Origin: Prochloron sp965198675 | Lineage (GTDB): Bacteria; Cyanobacteriota; Cyanobacteriia; Cyanobacteriales; Prochloraceae | Assembly: GCA_965198675.1 (NCBI GenBank) | Contig: OZ240666.1 | Location: 3,410,001-3,474,000, forward strand | DNA: 64,000 nucleotides | Direction: 5' to 3' | Shown here: in pieces, positions 1 through 9,558 of the stretch | Position numbering within the stretch: the first letter of the stretch is position 1 | Layout: each line of letters begins with the position of its first letter | The notes under the pieces: generated by a model | Database searches by the model: none | Seen by the model: only the letters and a program-made list of their open reading frames with translations | Told to the model about the DNA's origin: nothing | Position numbers and translations under genes: made by a program

Positions 1-2
1 CT

Positions 3-113
3 AGTTTGAGCGGGAATTTATCTTATCAAGCTAAGCAACTATCTATTAAACAATCATCATTGGCTCAGATTTTGCTAGAATCAACTGAATTAAAAGTTTC
101 TTGTTTAATTTAA
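3..113 (+). other. Possible 3' end of a gene entering from the left
   Basis: An open frame runs from the window edge to a TAA at 111-113 (36 codons, ending ...ELKVSCLI). It shows no recognisable motif and is too short to assign; it may be the C-terminus of an upstream gene or chance. Between it and position 216 the DNA is AT-rich and I see nothing. Confidence 0.2.
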
Positions 114-216
114 AATAATTAATTTACATTTCTGGGAAAATTTTGTAAAAAGTGATATTGGTCAAAATAGCGATGACCTATATTAGCTAAATTTTGACCA
201 TCATTCCACGCTGCTT

Positions 217-615
217 ATGACGAATGTATCCCTAGCCAAAGACTATCACCGTCTCAGTAAAATGCTAACTCCAATTAAAGGATTAGCTATTCTGATGGTA
301 GTAATTTACCATCTCTGGGGATACAGTCAAGGGTATCAAACAATTGCTCAAATTGCAGGCAATGCTTCGAGAGCTGGTTAGCTCCCTTTTCATCTCTTTA
401 ATTTATCGTACCATTATCGTTGCTCTTACTTTAGACCAAAGAATAACTGATACTTTACTGCGGGAAGCTTTATTTCCTTCCCGGTTGTTTGAATTTGTCT
501 TTGGTATGATTTTGGCGCGCTGCGCAAAGCGCAGATATTGAGTTGGGCTATAATTGGCTTAGTTCTCAATTTACTGCTTCTAATTAAATCATTCTCTACA
601 CCCCACACCCGCTAA
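217..615 (+). pseudogene. Broken acyltransferase-3 family membrane protein
   Basis: An ATG at 217 opens a frame whose start reads like an acyltransferase-3 (OafA-type) membrane enzyme, with IKGLAILMVVIYHLWGYSQG containing the first membrane helix and the conserved early His. It stops at 379-381. The match continues in a second frame up to a stop at 539-541 (SLIYRTIIVALTLDQRITDT, then a FEFVFGMILA helix), and in a third frame from about 530 to a TAA at 613-615 (QILSWAIIGLVLNLLLLIK). About 130 of the usual 350-400 residues remain, with a large internal deletion and two frame changes. Family members O-acylate exported glycans; this copy cannot be functional. It adjoins another broken envelope-glycan gene. 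Confidence 0.65.
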
Positions 616-742
616 TAACGAGGATAAAAATGCTACTTTTAACATAGAATAGGAAAGATAACTCCTGTTGACATAATAAAATATATACAAATAACTTTGT
701 TATTAATAACTTTTTTTATAAAAAAGCTTTTATTGGGAATAA

Positions 743-2110
743 TTACTATTTACTGCCATCGCTCTGGCCATTTTTTTAAGAATCATCAACTTAGGCAGCC
801 GAGAATTTTGGTACGACGAAGTTTTATCATTACTTCTGTCTACAGGTCAAAAAGTTGCCTATAAATCTCCCCCAGGCCAGTACTTTTATCTGATTATACA
901 CCTTTGCTGAGTTTGCCAGTAGAGAATGACATAACAGACATTGCTAGTACCCTGGAAAAACTGCTCAAGGGTTTGGTCGTCGAACTCCACCCTGCCCCTC
1001 GGACAGCATCTGTGGCTGCGACTTTTTGGCAACGGGGAAGCAGCAATGCGCAGTATTGGAGCTTTATATAGTTTAGGGGCAATTTTCAGTGCCTACGGTT
1101 TAGGTCGTCATTTACTGGGACATCGCGGGGGTTTGCTCTTTAGCGCTCTTCTGGGAACAAATGCTTTCTATCTCTTTCACTCTTTGAATGTGCGCATGTA
1201 CGGACCTCTAGTTTTTTGGACAATTCTGAGTGCTTGGGCATTATTAGAGATTATAGGGGCAAATACTGGCGATCGCGTAAGCGCCACTCGAAGTTTCCGC
1301 CCCCAAATCCGGTGGACAATTTTGCTCATAGGTTCAGTAACAGGAGGGCTGATGACCTTTTACATTTTTGCCTATTATTTAGTCGCTTTAGGGGTTTTAG
1401 TACTTATCTTAGATCGAAAACACTGGTGGCAACAGGGATTGCGTTTGTTTGCAGGAGTCTTAATAACCATTCCCTGGGTAATATGGGGAACCAGACAGCA
1501 ACTGCGCAATGCCGACTTCGGTCGCTTTTCCTCCACCACTGGTTTTTTCGAGACAACCTGGTTGCACCTAAAAGATGTGCTGCAAACCTTGGGTATTCAT
1601 TTACTATTAGGAGATTGGATTAGCAGTATTTCGGGTGAGAGCGCTACCATTGCTGGTGTAGTAGCATTAGTCCTGTTAGTAGCTTGCAGTCTGAACGCAA
1701 TGGCCAACAAAAACAGCGCCGACTTTTAACCATAGCTTTGGTCTTAGGCATTTTTCCCCTGTTTTTAGGGTTGCTGACCGATGTAGTGGGGGGTAAGTTT
1801 ACCGTCGGTTTCGGTTGGGAAAGGTCGATGATTTTCATTCTGCATCTGGCTTGTCTTCGAGGCAGCAGGAAAATGGCAAAAACCAGCAGCAGCAATTTTA
1901 TTGTTCTTATATTTAAGTGTTAGTATCAGCGATTTCACCCTTCGTCCCCGCTGGATGTTCCATCAAATGGAGGCTATAATTGAACAGGAACGGACAACGC
2001 CAACTTTAATCGCCATGAATTCCCTCGCTTGGGGTAATGTGCTCCGTTTGGCTTACTACCTTCCTGTGGATGCTCCCGTAATGTTACTATCTCGTCACCC
2101 AGCAGATTGA
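743..2110 (+). pseudogene. Broken membrane glycosyltransferase (GT39/PMT-like)
   Basis: Frame fragments in order describe one polytopic membrane glycosyltransferase. The first, 743-910, reads LLFTAIALAIFLRIINLGSR followed by EFWYDEVLSLLLS, the first helix and acidic loop typical of dolichyl- or undecaprenyl-phosphate sugar transferases. The frame shifts at about 900-1000 (PLLSLPVENDITDIASTLEK in a second frame), then a long stretch to 1729 carries many hydrophobic helices (RMYGPLVFWTILSAWALLEI). Further shifts lie near 1690-1729 and near 1850-1900, with the last fragment ending at 2108-2110. At least four frame changes make this a pseudogene. The family transfers sugars from lipid carriers on the outer face of the membrane. 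Assignment is by motif and helix pattern only. Confidence 0.65.
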
Positions 2111-2164
2111 GCCACATCTTTAGAGGAAACACTTGCCACCAATTCCTATCCTCGCTTAACGATG

Positions 2165-2335
2165 GCGCGGAAGTCCCCACCCGTAGGATGCTAAGAAGTC
2201 GTAGGATGCGTTACTAGCCACTGTAGGATGCGTTACTAGCCGTAAGTAGTAGCAACAATACAAACTTTGTTGGCGTAACGCATCGTACGTAGCAGCATCC
2301 TAAATTAAATGGGTTAGCGTAACGCATCCTACGCG
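2165..2335. repeat. About 165-bp dispersed repeat with GTAGGATGC ends, copy 1
   Basis: Bounded by inverted GTAGGATGC...GCATCCTAC motifs with nested TAACGCATCC/GGATGCGTTA arms. A nearly identical copy lies at 37927-38083. Copy 1 carries an extra GTAGGATGCGTTACTAGCC unit relative to copy 2. No coding capacity; looks like a non-autonomous (MITE-like) element. The rest of 2111-2484 is non-coding and leads into the tnpB remnant. Confidence 0.75.
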
Positions 2336-2484
2336 CGGACACTACCCTATCGCGTCCGGAGGTGGGGATGGATAGCGCCCCAACTACCGCACAGTAAAAA
2401 CACTGTGAAAGCCTTTTCTTGGCTTCATCTTGACAATCTGTACTCACAATGTTAATATAAATATATCAAATCTAGGTGTGCTAG

Positions 2485-3171
2485 ATGCCAACCCGTCGAA
2501 TAACCTACCGACTGTATCTAAGTGCTTACGCTGTTCGCAAATTACATTTGGCGCAGAAAACGAGTAGACTTTGGCTATCAGCGCTGTTTCAAAGGGGACG
2601 CTTGCGGGACGCCAAGGGCGTCCCGCCAAGGGCGATTGCTTGCGCTTTGCTTACGCAAAGCTACGCAATAGCCAAATATCCTAAATTCAAAGCAAAACGA
2701 CGCTATAGAGGATGGACATATTCTGAATTATCAGGATGGGAAGTTCAGACTAATATGGGTGTTAACGGTAACCTTGAATTGAGGGACTTAAAGCTGTCTA
2801 TTCCTATGGGGAGAAAACCTACAATTTGCACTATAATTTGGAGTAATAACAAGTGGTACGCATCTATCACCGTTAATTGTGTTCCGCAAAGGCCAGATTT
2901 TGGGTGCAAAGTAGCTATAGCAACTAGTAATGGGGAATTTATAGAATCTCCAAAATTCCAAGCTAAAGCTGCGGAGAAAGTCAAACAGCTTTCTAAGCAA
3001 CTAAGAAGAAAACGTCGTCCAGAGAAAAGAAAGACTAAAGTTTCTCGTAGATGGCGCAAAACCCAAAGTCAAATTAGCAAGGTAAGGCGCAAGGTTGCTA
3101 ATCAGCGCCAACCCCCCCCCTTAGTCCCCAGGGTGAGCGCAAGAATCAATAAGGAGGCTAATTCTCAATAA
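2485..3171 (+). pseudogene. TnpB (IS200/IS605 OrfB) remnant with internal deletion
   Basis: The start MPTRRITYRLY and the middle KYPKFKAKRRYRGWTYSE, CTIIWSNNKWYASITVN and KVKQLSKQLRRKRR are characteristic of IS200/IS605-type TnpB, an RNA-guided nuclease encoded by transposons. Between them the usual N-terminal helical region has been replaced by a roughly 80-bp repeat (around 2605-2685, GGGACGC/GCGTCCC palindrome plus GCTTTGC motifs) that happens to stay in frame. After KVRRKVANQRQ the frame enters a C-rich run near 3112 and ends, so the catalytic Asp/Glu core and zinc knuckle are missing. It is non-functional. No TnpA transposase is adjacent. Confidence 0.8.
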
Positions 3172-3309
3172 TAATGATAATCTTCCCGACATTATTGATA
3201 ATAGGGTGAGACTATTGAGAATTAATGTGGCTATATACCACATTTTGGCACAATTTTTCTTGCGCTTGCCCTGGAAAGCATCACCGATCGGCAAATCAGG
3301 TAGTGAGTT

Positions 3310-3675
3310 ATGAGCACAGTTTTGGTTGTAGAAGACAGCCTCACACAACTGCAGATAATCTTAGACCTACTCAAAGATAGTGGGTTAGACGTAACTTCTG
3401 CAGCTGATGGGGTTGAAGCATTAGAGCATATTCAGCAAACTAGCCCTGATCTAGTAATTTTGGATATTGTTATGCCTCGAATGAATGGTTATGAGGTTTG
3501 CCGCCGTCTCAAAAATGACCCTAAAACCAAAAATGTGCCAGTGGTGATGTGTTCTTCTAAAGGAGAAGAATTCGATCGCTACTGGGGCATGAAACAGGGG
3601 GCTGATGGGTATATTGCTAAACCTTTTGAACCAATAGAGTTGATTGGAACTGTAAAACAACTACTGAGAGGATAG
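3310..3675 (+). CDS. pilH: Single-domain response regulator PilH
   Basis: A 121-residue CheY-like receiver with nothing attached. The acidic pocket (E8, D9), phospho-acceptor D52 in LVILDIVMPRMNGYE, the S82-region hydroxyl residue in VVMCSSKG and the conserved lysine in YIAKPFEP are all present, so it should be phosphorylatable. The next genes are a CheW-like adaptor, a methyl-accepting protein and an MlaE-type permease, the order known from the Synechocystis slr1042-slr1045 (pilH-pilI-pilJ-permease) locus controlling type IV pilus biogenesis and motility. The partner regulator pilG normally sits just upstream; here the upstream DNA is a broken transposon gene, so pilG must be elsewhere or lost. 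Confidence 0.88.
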   Translation: MSTVLVVEDSLTQLQIILDLLKDSGLDVTSAADGVEALEHIQQTSPDLVILDIVMPRMNGYEVCRRLKNDPKTKNVPVVMCSSKGEEFDRYWGMKQGADGYIAKPFEPIELIGTVKQLLRG

Positions 3676-3876
3676 GGATACAATCTTTCATGTCCTATGT
3701 ATCCACCCGCTCGCGTCCTGAGAGCAATCGCGAAAGAAAAGGTCGTCGCATTTCCAGCGCCTGCGCCGCCATCAAACCCTATCAGAGTATCATTTGACGC
3801 CGGTCGGGAACAGCCCGCGTTGGGGACAAGCTAGGATAACCCAATTCCAAAAAGTAAATTTAGGAAACTGCATGTC

Positions 3877-4455
3877 ATGGTTAGTCAACCAGATTTTTTA
3901 ACAGAAGCAAGTCCAGAAAGCTCGTCAGAGATTGAGCAGCTAGAAAGCCCCGTAGGGGAACCTCACCTTCGCTTTTACCTGCCCTCCGGGGATGAATTTG
4001 CACTTCCGGCTACAGGGATCAGAGAGGTGATGCAACAGTCGCCAGATCGAATTACGTCTATTCCCAACGCTTCTCCTTTATTGTTGGGAACGATAAACTT
4101 ACGAGGACAGGTAATTTGGGTGGTAGATCTCGGTCAATTTTTAGGATATCCAGCCCCACTCAAGACAGAAAGAACCGAAATACCGGTGATCGCAATCGAA
4201 GAAAACGAAAAAATTTTAGGGTTAGCCATTGAGCGTCTCTCAGAAATGGATTGGCGCGATCCAGCAGTGCCGACATTTGTCGATCGCAAACAGCTCAGGT
4301 TTGGAACTAATATCCCAGAAACAATGGCTCCTTTCGTAGAAGGAGAATGGGTGTTAGACTCAGAGTCTAAAAAGTTTCTGCGATTGCTAGACACTGATGC
4401 AATTTTGCGGTGGTCGTGGGATGGTTGGTACCTAAAAATGAGATCCACATGCTGA
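3877..4455 (+). CDS. pilI: CheW-like adaptor PilI
   Basis: This 192-residue protein has an acidic tail of about 27 residues followed by one CheW domain (about 28-175). Typical features are LPATGIREVMQ, the loop LLLGTINLRGQVIWVVDLGQ and the late strand IGLAIE-like ILGLAIERLSEM. CheW-type adaptors couple chemoreceptors to the histidine kinase. It lies about 200 bp after pilH and 54 bp before pilJ, and is probably co-transcribed with both. The last dozen residues (SWDGWYLKMRSTC) do not resemble the usual short CheW tail and may reflect a late frame change, but the domain itself is whole. Confidence 0.85.
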   Translation: MVSQPDFLTEASPESSSEIEQLESPVGEPHLRFYLPSGDEFALPATGIREVMQQSPDRITSIPNASPLLLGTINLRGQVIWVVDLGQFLGYPAPLKTERTEIPVIAIEENEKILGLAIERLSEMDWRDPAVPTFVDRKQLRFGTNIPETMAPFVEGEWVLDSESKKFLRLLDTDAILRWSWDGWYLKMRSTC

Positions 4456-4509
4456 AATTAAGTACAACGAGTCCAATCAATATTAGATGTTTCGCTTGAA
4501 GGGAAGCAA

Positions 4510-7002
4510 ATGTACGACAGATCCGATTACACAAAAGAATACGAAGAAAAATACACTGATGCAGAAAAAGCATACTATCTTGGTAATTATCAGGAGGCAG
4601 CTACGATTATTGATCGCATGGCTGAAGATTTCCCAGATGAGCCGACGATTCTGTTGCTGCGAGGTCATATCTATTGCTATGGACTTCAGCAGTACGAGTT
4701 TGCTCAAAAACAATACGAGTCCGTTTTGCGACTGACTCAAGATATAGAGTATATCAATTACGCTAATAACGGACTGGAACAAGCTAGACAATTACAGAAC
4801 CAAAAGGCTAAGGCTGAACCAAAGGGCGAAGAGGAAACCCATGTCGAGCCTTTGCTTTCTGGTTATGACAACAATAGTAATGCTGGTGTACGGGCGCACG
4901 ACCATGCGCCGATGGCGCTTGCCGATAGTAACGATTATGTCAATCCTTTTGAGGGAGAACCTGACGAAACCTCTATGGATTGGGAACAGTTTAGAAAAGA
5001 AAGAGAAAATACAGGGTTAGATCCAGAACTAATAGATTCTGAACTAGATACCTTCATAGACTCGGAATCGGACTCTGATACTTTCATAGACGATAGTCAG
5101 CAGGATACTTTCATAGACGATAGTCAGCAAGATACTGTCCCAACTAGTTATCCGCCCAACAAATCGCAACCTGGCTCCGACGAAGAAAAACTCACAGAAT
5201 GTGATGAGATGTATGGTAATACGAATGTTCAAATTGCGGACAACTTTTCACTCAATGATATAGATATCAGCATCACATCTGTACCGGCGCACGGCCGTGC
5301 GCCGATGGCGCATTCCAAATTGGACATTGCATCAGAGGAAATATCTGCTAGTCAGACAAGGGGAGGTTTCTTAGAAGAATTTGATGTTTTGAACGACGAA
5401 GAATTGTTCAATCCCCAAAAAGAAGATTTGATCCCTGACCAAAGCAGCAGCTCGGAAAGCGCTAAAACTGGTGGTCGGACAACAATCGTTAGTAGTAGCG
5501 ATTATAGCACTAGCAGGAGCGGTAACTTGACTAGTTTTACCCAAGGGAGAAGCTCTCCTGCGGGTGAGGACATCGAACTTGGACTCCTATCCTGGTTTAA
5601 ATATGCCCCTTTTAGTAAAAAACAATGGTTGACTGCGGCGATCGCAGGGACGATATCCTTAATCGGTGCTGTCTGGGTAGGCTATATTTCTTCGAACTGG
5701 GGGTCAGAAAGGAACACTCTGCGTCCTAGTCTTTTGACGGCTTTGGTCACTGGTTTGGCGTCAGGAGGCACTACTCTCTTTTTAGGCAAAATAACAAGGG
5801 AGCAAATTAACCGTTCTACTAGGGATTTGCAGGATAAGTTTGAGGCAGTATCTCAGGGAAATTTGAATGTTTTAGCAACGGTTTATACGTCAGACGAATT
5901 CGGTCAACTAGCGGTGGGATTCAACCAAATGGCACAGACGATCTTAAGCACCACAAGGTCAGCGCAGGAGCGGGCTGAAGCAACAGAACAGGCAAGAGAA
6001 GATTTGCAGCGCCAGGTGATTCGGTTACTAGATGACGTTGAAGGAGCCGCAAGAGGAGACTTAACGGTACAAGCAGAAGTAACTGCAGACGTTTTAGGTG
6101 CAGTAGCTGATGCTTTTAACAACACTATTCAAAATCTGCGCTCAATTGTCCAGCAGGTAAAGCATGCGGCACGCCAGGTAAACCAAAATGCTACCGATAG
6201 CGAAGCATTTGCCCGCAATCTTTCTGGTGATGCTTGGCGTCAGGCTGAAGAGTTAGCTGTTACCCTCAACTCCGTACAGATGATGACAGAATCTATTCAA
6301 CGGGTGGCGGAAAATGCGGCTGATGCAGAAGAAGTAGCACGATCTGCTTCCACTAATGCTTTGAGAGGGGGTGAAGCAGTAGAACATACGGTAGCCGGTA
6401 TTTTGAAAATCAGGGATAGTGTAGCACAAACAAATCGTAAAGTCAAGCGTCTGGCAGAATCAGCCCAGGAAATTTCCAAGATCGTAGCGGTAATTTCTAC
6501 TATTGCTTCTCGGACTAATTTACTGGCTCTGAACGCCTCAATTGAAGCAGCAAGAGCAGGAGAAGCTGGGAGAGGCTTTGCCATAGTTGCCGACGAGGTG
6601 CGACAACTTGCTGATCGGTCGGCCAAAGCGCTCAAGGAAATCGAACAAATAGTTTCACAAATCCAGAGCGAAACTAGCTTGGTCCAGACGGCAATGGAAG
6701 AAGGTAATCAGCAGGTAATTGATGGAACAAGACGGGCAGAACAAGCCAAGCGATCCCTGGAAGATATTATTCAGGTATCTAACCGGATTGATGCTTTGGT
6801 GCGTTCCATTACTGCAGACACGGTAGAACAGCGGGAAAACTCCCGTACTGTGGCTCAAGTGACCCAATCTGTAGAGTTGGCAGCCCAAGAAACATCCCAG
6901 GAATCCCAACGAGTTGCCGGTTCGCTGCAAAACCTGGTCGGTATCGCCCGGGACTTGCTCTCGTCAGTGGAACGCTTCCGCGTCGAGGCCTCTGAGGAGT
7001 AG
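4510..7002 (+). CDS. pilJ: Methyl-accepting chemotaxis protein PilJ
   Basis: An 830-residue receptor. The N-terminus (about 10-100) is TPR-like; residues 100-360 are low-complexity and acidic, with a tandem DTFIDDSQQ repeat; two hydrophobic helices lie at about 373-395 and 408-428; HAMP-like segments follow; and the C-terminal signalling domain has the conserved hairpin tip at about 667-710 (NLLALNASIEAARAGEAGRG, IVADEVRQLADRSAKALKE). It should relay signals via PilI to a CheA-type kinase and so control type IV pilus motility. Within the linker two copies of a genomic palindrome (GGCGCACG...CGTGCGCC, near 4888-4918 and 5281-5311) are translated in frame as HAPMAL and RAPMAH, apparently repeat insertions tolerated in a disordered region. 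The stop is 2 nt before the next gene. Confidence 0.88.
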   Translation: MYDRSDYTKEYEEKYTDAEKAYYLGNYQEAATIIDRMAEDFPDEPTILLLRGHIYCYGLQQYEFAQKQYESVLRLTQDIEYINYANNGLEQARQLQNQKAKAEPKGEEETHVEPLLSGYDNNSNAGVRAHDHAPMALADSNDYVNPFEGEPDETSMDWEQFRKERENTGLDPELIDSELDTFIDSESDSDTFIDDSQQDTFIDDSQQDTVPTSYPPNKSQPGSDEEKLTECDEMYGNTNVQIADNFSLNDIDISITSVPAHGRAPMAHSKLDIASEEISASQTRGGFLEEFDVLNDEELFNPQKEDLIPDQSSSSESAKTGGRTTIVSSSDYSTSRSGNLTSFTQGRSSPAGEDIELGLLSWFKYAPFSKKQWLTAAIAGTISLIGAVWVGYISSNWGSERNTLRPSLLTALVTGLASGGTTLFLGKITREQINRSTRDLQDKFEAVSQGNLNVLATVYTSDEFGQLAVGFNQMAQTILSTTRSAQERAEATEQAREDLQRQVIRLLDDVEGAARGDLTVQAEVTADVLGAVADAFNNTIQNLRSIVQQVKHAARQVNQNATDSEAFARNLSGDAWRQAEELAVTLNSVQMMTESIQRVAENAADAEEVARSASTNALRGGEAVEHTVAGILKIRDSVAQTNRKVKRLAESAQEISKIVAVISTIASRTNLLALNASIEAARAGEAGRGFAIVADEVRQLADRSAKALKEIEQIVSQIQSETSLVQTAMEEGNQQVIDGTRRAEQAKRSLEDIIQVSNRIDALVRSITADTVEQRENSRTVAQVTQSVELAAQETSQESQRVAGSLQNLVGIARDLLSSVERFRVEASEE

Positions 7003-7004
7003 TA

Positions 7005-7796
7005 ATGACGGGTAATACTTCTAAAAGTGGCATTGAGTTGTGGGCAACTCGCGCCAAAGCCGCCATTTTTCTCGCAGGACAAGTCGCAGTTCACTTGCTA
7101 AAAAAGAAAATTCACCGTCGCAATACCCTCGACCAAATGGCCACAGTCGGACCGGATTCAATGACTATCGCTTTAATTACTGCTGGTTTTGTCGGCATGG
7201 TGTTCACAATTCAAGTGGCGCGAGAGTTCATTTACTTTGGAGCAGGAACGGCTGTAGGCGGCGTTCTCGCTATCGCTTTGAGTCGGGAATTAGCACCAGT
7301 TCTTACAGCAGTAGTTCTAGCAGGTAGAGTGGGATCTGCAATGGCTGCCCAAATCGGCACCATGCGAGTCACAGAACAGATTGATGCTCTCTATGTGCTC
7401 AAAACAGACCCGATTGACTACCTCGTCATACCTCGCGTTCTTGCTTGCTCTTTGATGTTGCCGATTTTGACCATTCTCTCCCTAATTACTGGTATGGCTG
7501 GAGGACTGCTGATCGCTACTAATTTATATGACATTCCTCAATCGGTGTTTCTCAATTCCGTTCGTAATTTCCTCAATTTGTGGGATCTGACAGCAGCTAT
7601 AATTAAGTCGATTGTTTTTGGCGGACTGATTGCGACCATTGGTTGTAGTTGGGGTTTGACAACTACTGGAGGAGCTAAAGGAGTCGGTCAATCTACCACT
7701 ACTGCGGTTGTGACAGCAATACTTGCGATTTTTATCGTTAACTTCTTTTTGTCTTGGTTAATGTTTCAAGGCACTGGCAGTGCTTTAATTGGCTAA
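7005..7796 (+). CDS. MlaE-family ABC transporter permease
   Basis: A 263-residue integral membrane protein of the MlaE/YrbE permease family. The core signature VLAGRVGSAMAAQIGTMRVT followed by EQIDALYVLKTDPIDYLVIPR is intact, as are the last helices (IIKSIVFGGLIATIGCSWGL, VVTAILAIFIVNFFLSWLMF). Relatives move phospholipids between the inner and outer membranes (or the chloroplast envelope, TGD1) together with an ATPase and an MCE-domain binding protein; neither partner is in this window. It begins 2 nt after pilJ, so the two are presumably translated from one message, the arrangement also known as slr1044-slr1045 in Synechocystis. Confidence 0.88.
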   Translation: MTGNTSKSGIELWATRAKAAIFLAGQVAVHLLKKKIHRRNTLDQMATVGPDSMTIALITAGFVGMVFTIQVAREFIYFGAGTAVGGVLAIALSRELAPVLTAVVLAGRVGSAMAAQIGTMRVTEQIDALYVLKTDPIDYLVIPRVLACSLMLPILTILSLITGMAGGLLIATNLYDIPQSVFLNSVRNFLNLWDLTAAIIKSIVFGGLIATIGCSWGLTTTGGAKGVGQSTTTAVVTAILAIFIVNFFLSWLMFQGTGSALIG

Positions 7797-7907
7797 GGAA
7801 CGTTAACTTGTAATATGTTGATTATTAGAGAGTGAAGGGAATAGGAAATAGTCAATATTTTTGTGGTTTACTTGTTAAAATAAAATAATAACTAGAGCTA
7901 ACATATC

Positions 7908-8315
7908 ATGAACGCTAGTAAACAATTAACAGCACAAACCATTGAATTATCACCTAGCTATAGAATTCCTGTAATTTTAGTTATAGCTGCTATGATACTA
8001 CTACTGTTGCAAACCTGGGTTGGTTTGGCGGGGCTGGCCTGCTCGCTTGGTACCGCCCTTTTTGGATTGTTCCTCATGTTCCAAGCTATTACCATCCGCC
8101 TACAATTTACGCCAACTGCTTTAGATATCTACCGCTCTGAAAAATTAATGAGGAGATTTCCCTATGCTGATTGGACTGATGCCCGCATTTTATGGAGTTC
8201 AATACCTATTTTGTTTTATTTCAAAGAAGTTAATAGCATTCATCTTTTACCAATTATATTCGATTCAAAAATGCTAAAAAAGTGTTTGAATGAATACCTG
8301 TATAAATATAGATAA
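7908..8315 (+). CDS. DUF3119-type membrane protein
   Basis: A 135-residue protein with two hydrophobic helices (about 20-38 and 42-65) followed by a basic/aromatic soluble part (IRLQFTPTALDIYRSEKLMR, FPYADWTDARILW). It resembles the conserved cyanobacterial/plant DUF3119 family, whose function I do not know. An ATG at 7908 is the natural start. It lies about 40 bp before the DUF3086-type gene and plsY, so membrane-lipid or envelope work is plausible from context but unproven. Confidence 0.65.
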   Translation: MNASKQLTAQTIELSPSYRIPVILVIAAMILLLLQTWVGLAGLACSLGTALFGLFLMFQAITIRLQFTPTALDIYRSEKLMRRFPYADWTDARILWSSIPILFYFKEVNSIHLLPIIFDSKMLKKCLNEYLYKYR

Positions 8316-8356
8316 TAGTCTAATTGACTTCACTTTGTATTACAATATTAAAATAA

Positions 8357-9550
8357 ATGAATTCAGACGAATCTCCAACCCCAGATCAAGAGTTAGCTGT
8401 TCAAACATCGAATAGCTCGCAAGCACTCTCGGAAGAACTTTCTTTCGGGGGCGAAGATTCAGAACCAAAAGGTTTGTTTACTACCGACTCTCTCACTCCA
8501 GATAAAATAGAGTCCAAAGAGGCAGAGTGCATCGCCCAAAAATCGGATAAAGCCGATACAGCAACAGAGCCAGGAGCGTATGTTGTAGAGCAACTATCAG
8601 GAAGAGTGGCTGAATTGCAAAGGCAAAAGGATACCCTAGAGGCTGAAATTGAGGCGCTCACTCAGAGTAAAACTCAGATTACTGATACTTTGGGACGAAT
8701 AGTAGCAGCAGGACTTGAGGAGCTAGAGGGACGCAAGCAAGCTCTTCAAATAGAAATCGAACAACTAGAACTTCGCCGGGAAAGAATTAGAGAGGAAATG
8801 CGCACCAGTTTTGCGGGAATATCTCAAGAACTGGCGATTCGGGTACAGGGTTTTAAAGATTATTTGGTCGGCAGTTTACAGGACTTGGCAGCGGCTGCAG
8901 AACAACTGGAACTGCCTACTGTCCAGGGATGGTCTGGAGCTCCAGAAACAGAACCAGAACCTTGTCAAAAAGCGCTTCAACCTCAATTTGTCGAACCGGG
9001 ATTTCAAGAACAGGCACGACGAATTCGTCGCATTCTCGACCAATACCGCACTCACCCCGATTATTACGGTCCTCCTTGGCAACTGCGCCGCACTTTTGAA
9101 CCAATTCACGCCGAAAGAGTGGAAGGTTGGTTTTTCTCCCAAGGGGGAAGAGGTGCAATACCGACCATGGGCAGCCGCTTACAGAATATTCTGCTCGCTT
9201 CGTCGGTAATTTCGATTTTGCACAGTCTAGAAGGCGATATCATGGCCGGGAGCAGGCGCCGACCTACTTTGGTATTGGCTAATACTCCAGAAAGATTGGG
9301 GGAATGGCGGCGGGGTTTGCAGGACTGCCTGGGAATTTCTCGCAGCGATTTTGGTCCCGAACGGGGTATCGTTCTCTTTGAAGCAGATGATGCTTTGGTA
9401 CAAAAAGCCGAACGCTTGCTGGCGGATTCGCGCTTACCTTTAGTGGTTATTGATGAAACCGAAGATAGGGTTAGTCTTTCCCTGTTACAATTTCCTCTGT
9501 GGTTGGCTTTTGCTTCCGATCCCCAACAAACGTCTAGCTATATGTTTTAA
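8357..9550 (+). CDS. DUF3086-type coiled-coil protein
   Basis: This 397-residue protein has a polar N-terminus, a coiled coil at about 75-165 (LEAEIEALTQSKTQITDTLG, QALQIEIEQLELRRERIREE) and a folded C-terminal half (RRIRRILDQYRTHPDYYGPP, LVLANTPERLGEWRRGLQDC). The motif FKDYLVGSLQDLAAAAEQL and the C-terminal domain are typical of the cyanobacterial DUF3086 family of unknown function. No signal peptide or membrane helix is seen. It sits between the DUF3119-type gene and plsY (8-bp gap), suggesting one operon. Nothing in the sequence reveals an enzymatic site. Confidence 0.7.
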   Translation: MNSDESPTPDQELAVQTSNSSQALSEELSFGGEDSEPKGLFTTDSLTPDKIESKEAECIAQKSDKADTATEPGAYVVEQLSGRVAELQRQKDTLEAEIEALTQSKTQITDTLGRIVAAGLEELEGRKQALQIEIEQLELRRERIREEMRTSFAGISQELAIRVQGFKDYLVGSLQDLAAAAEQLELPTVQGWSGAPETEPEPCQKALQPQFVEPGFQEQARRIRRILDQYRTHPDYYGPPWQLRRTFEPIHAERVEGWFFSQGGRGAIPTMGSRLQNILLASSVISILHSLEGDIMAGSRRRPTLVLANTPERLGEWRRGLQDCLGISRSDFGPERGIVLFEADDALVQKAERLLADSRLPLVVIDETEDRVSLSLLQFPLWLAFASDPQQTSSYMF

Positions 9551-9558
9551 TTCCTGCT

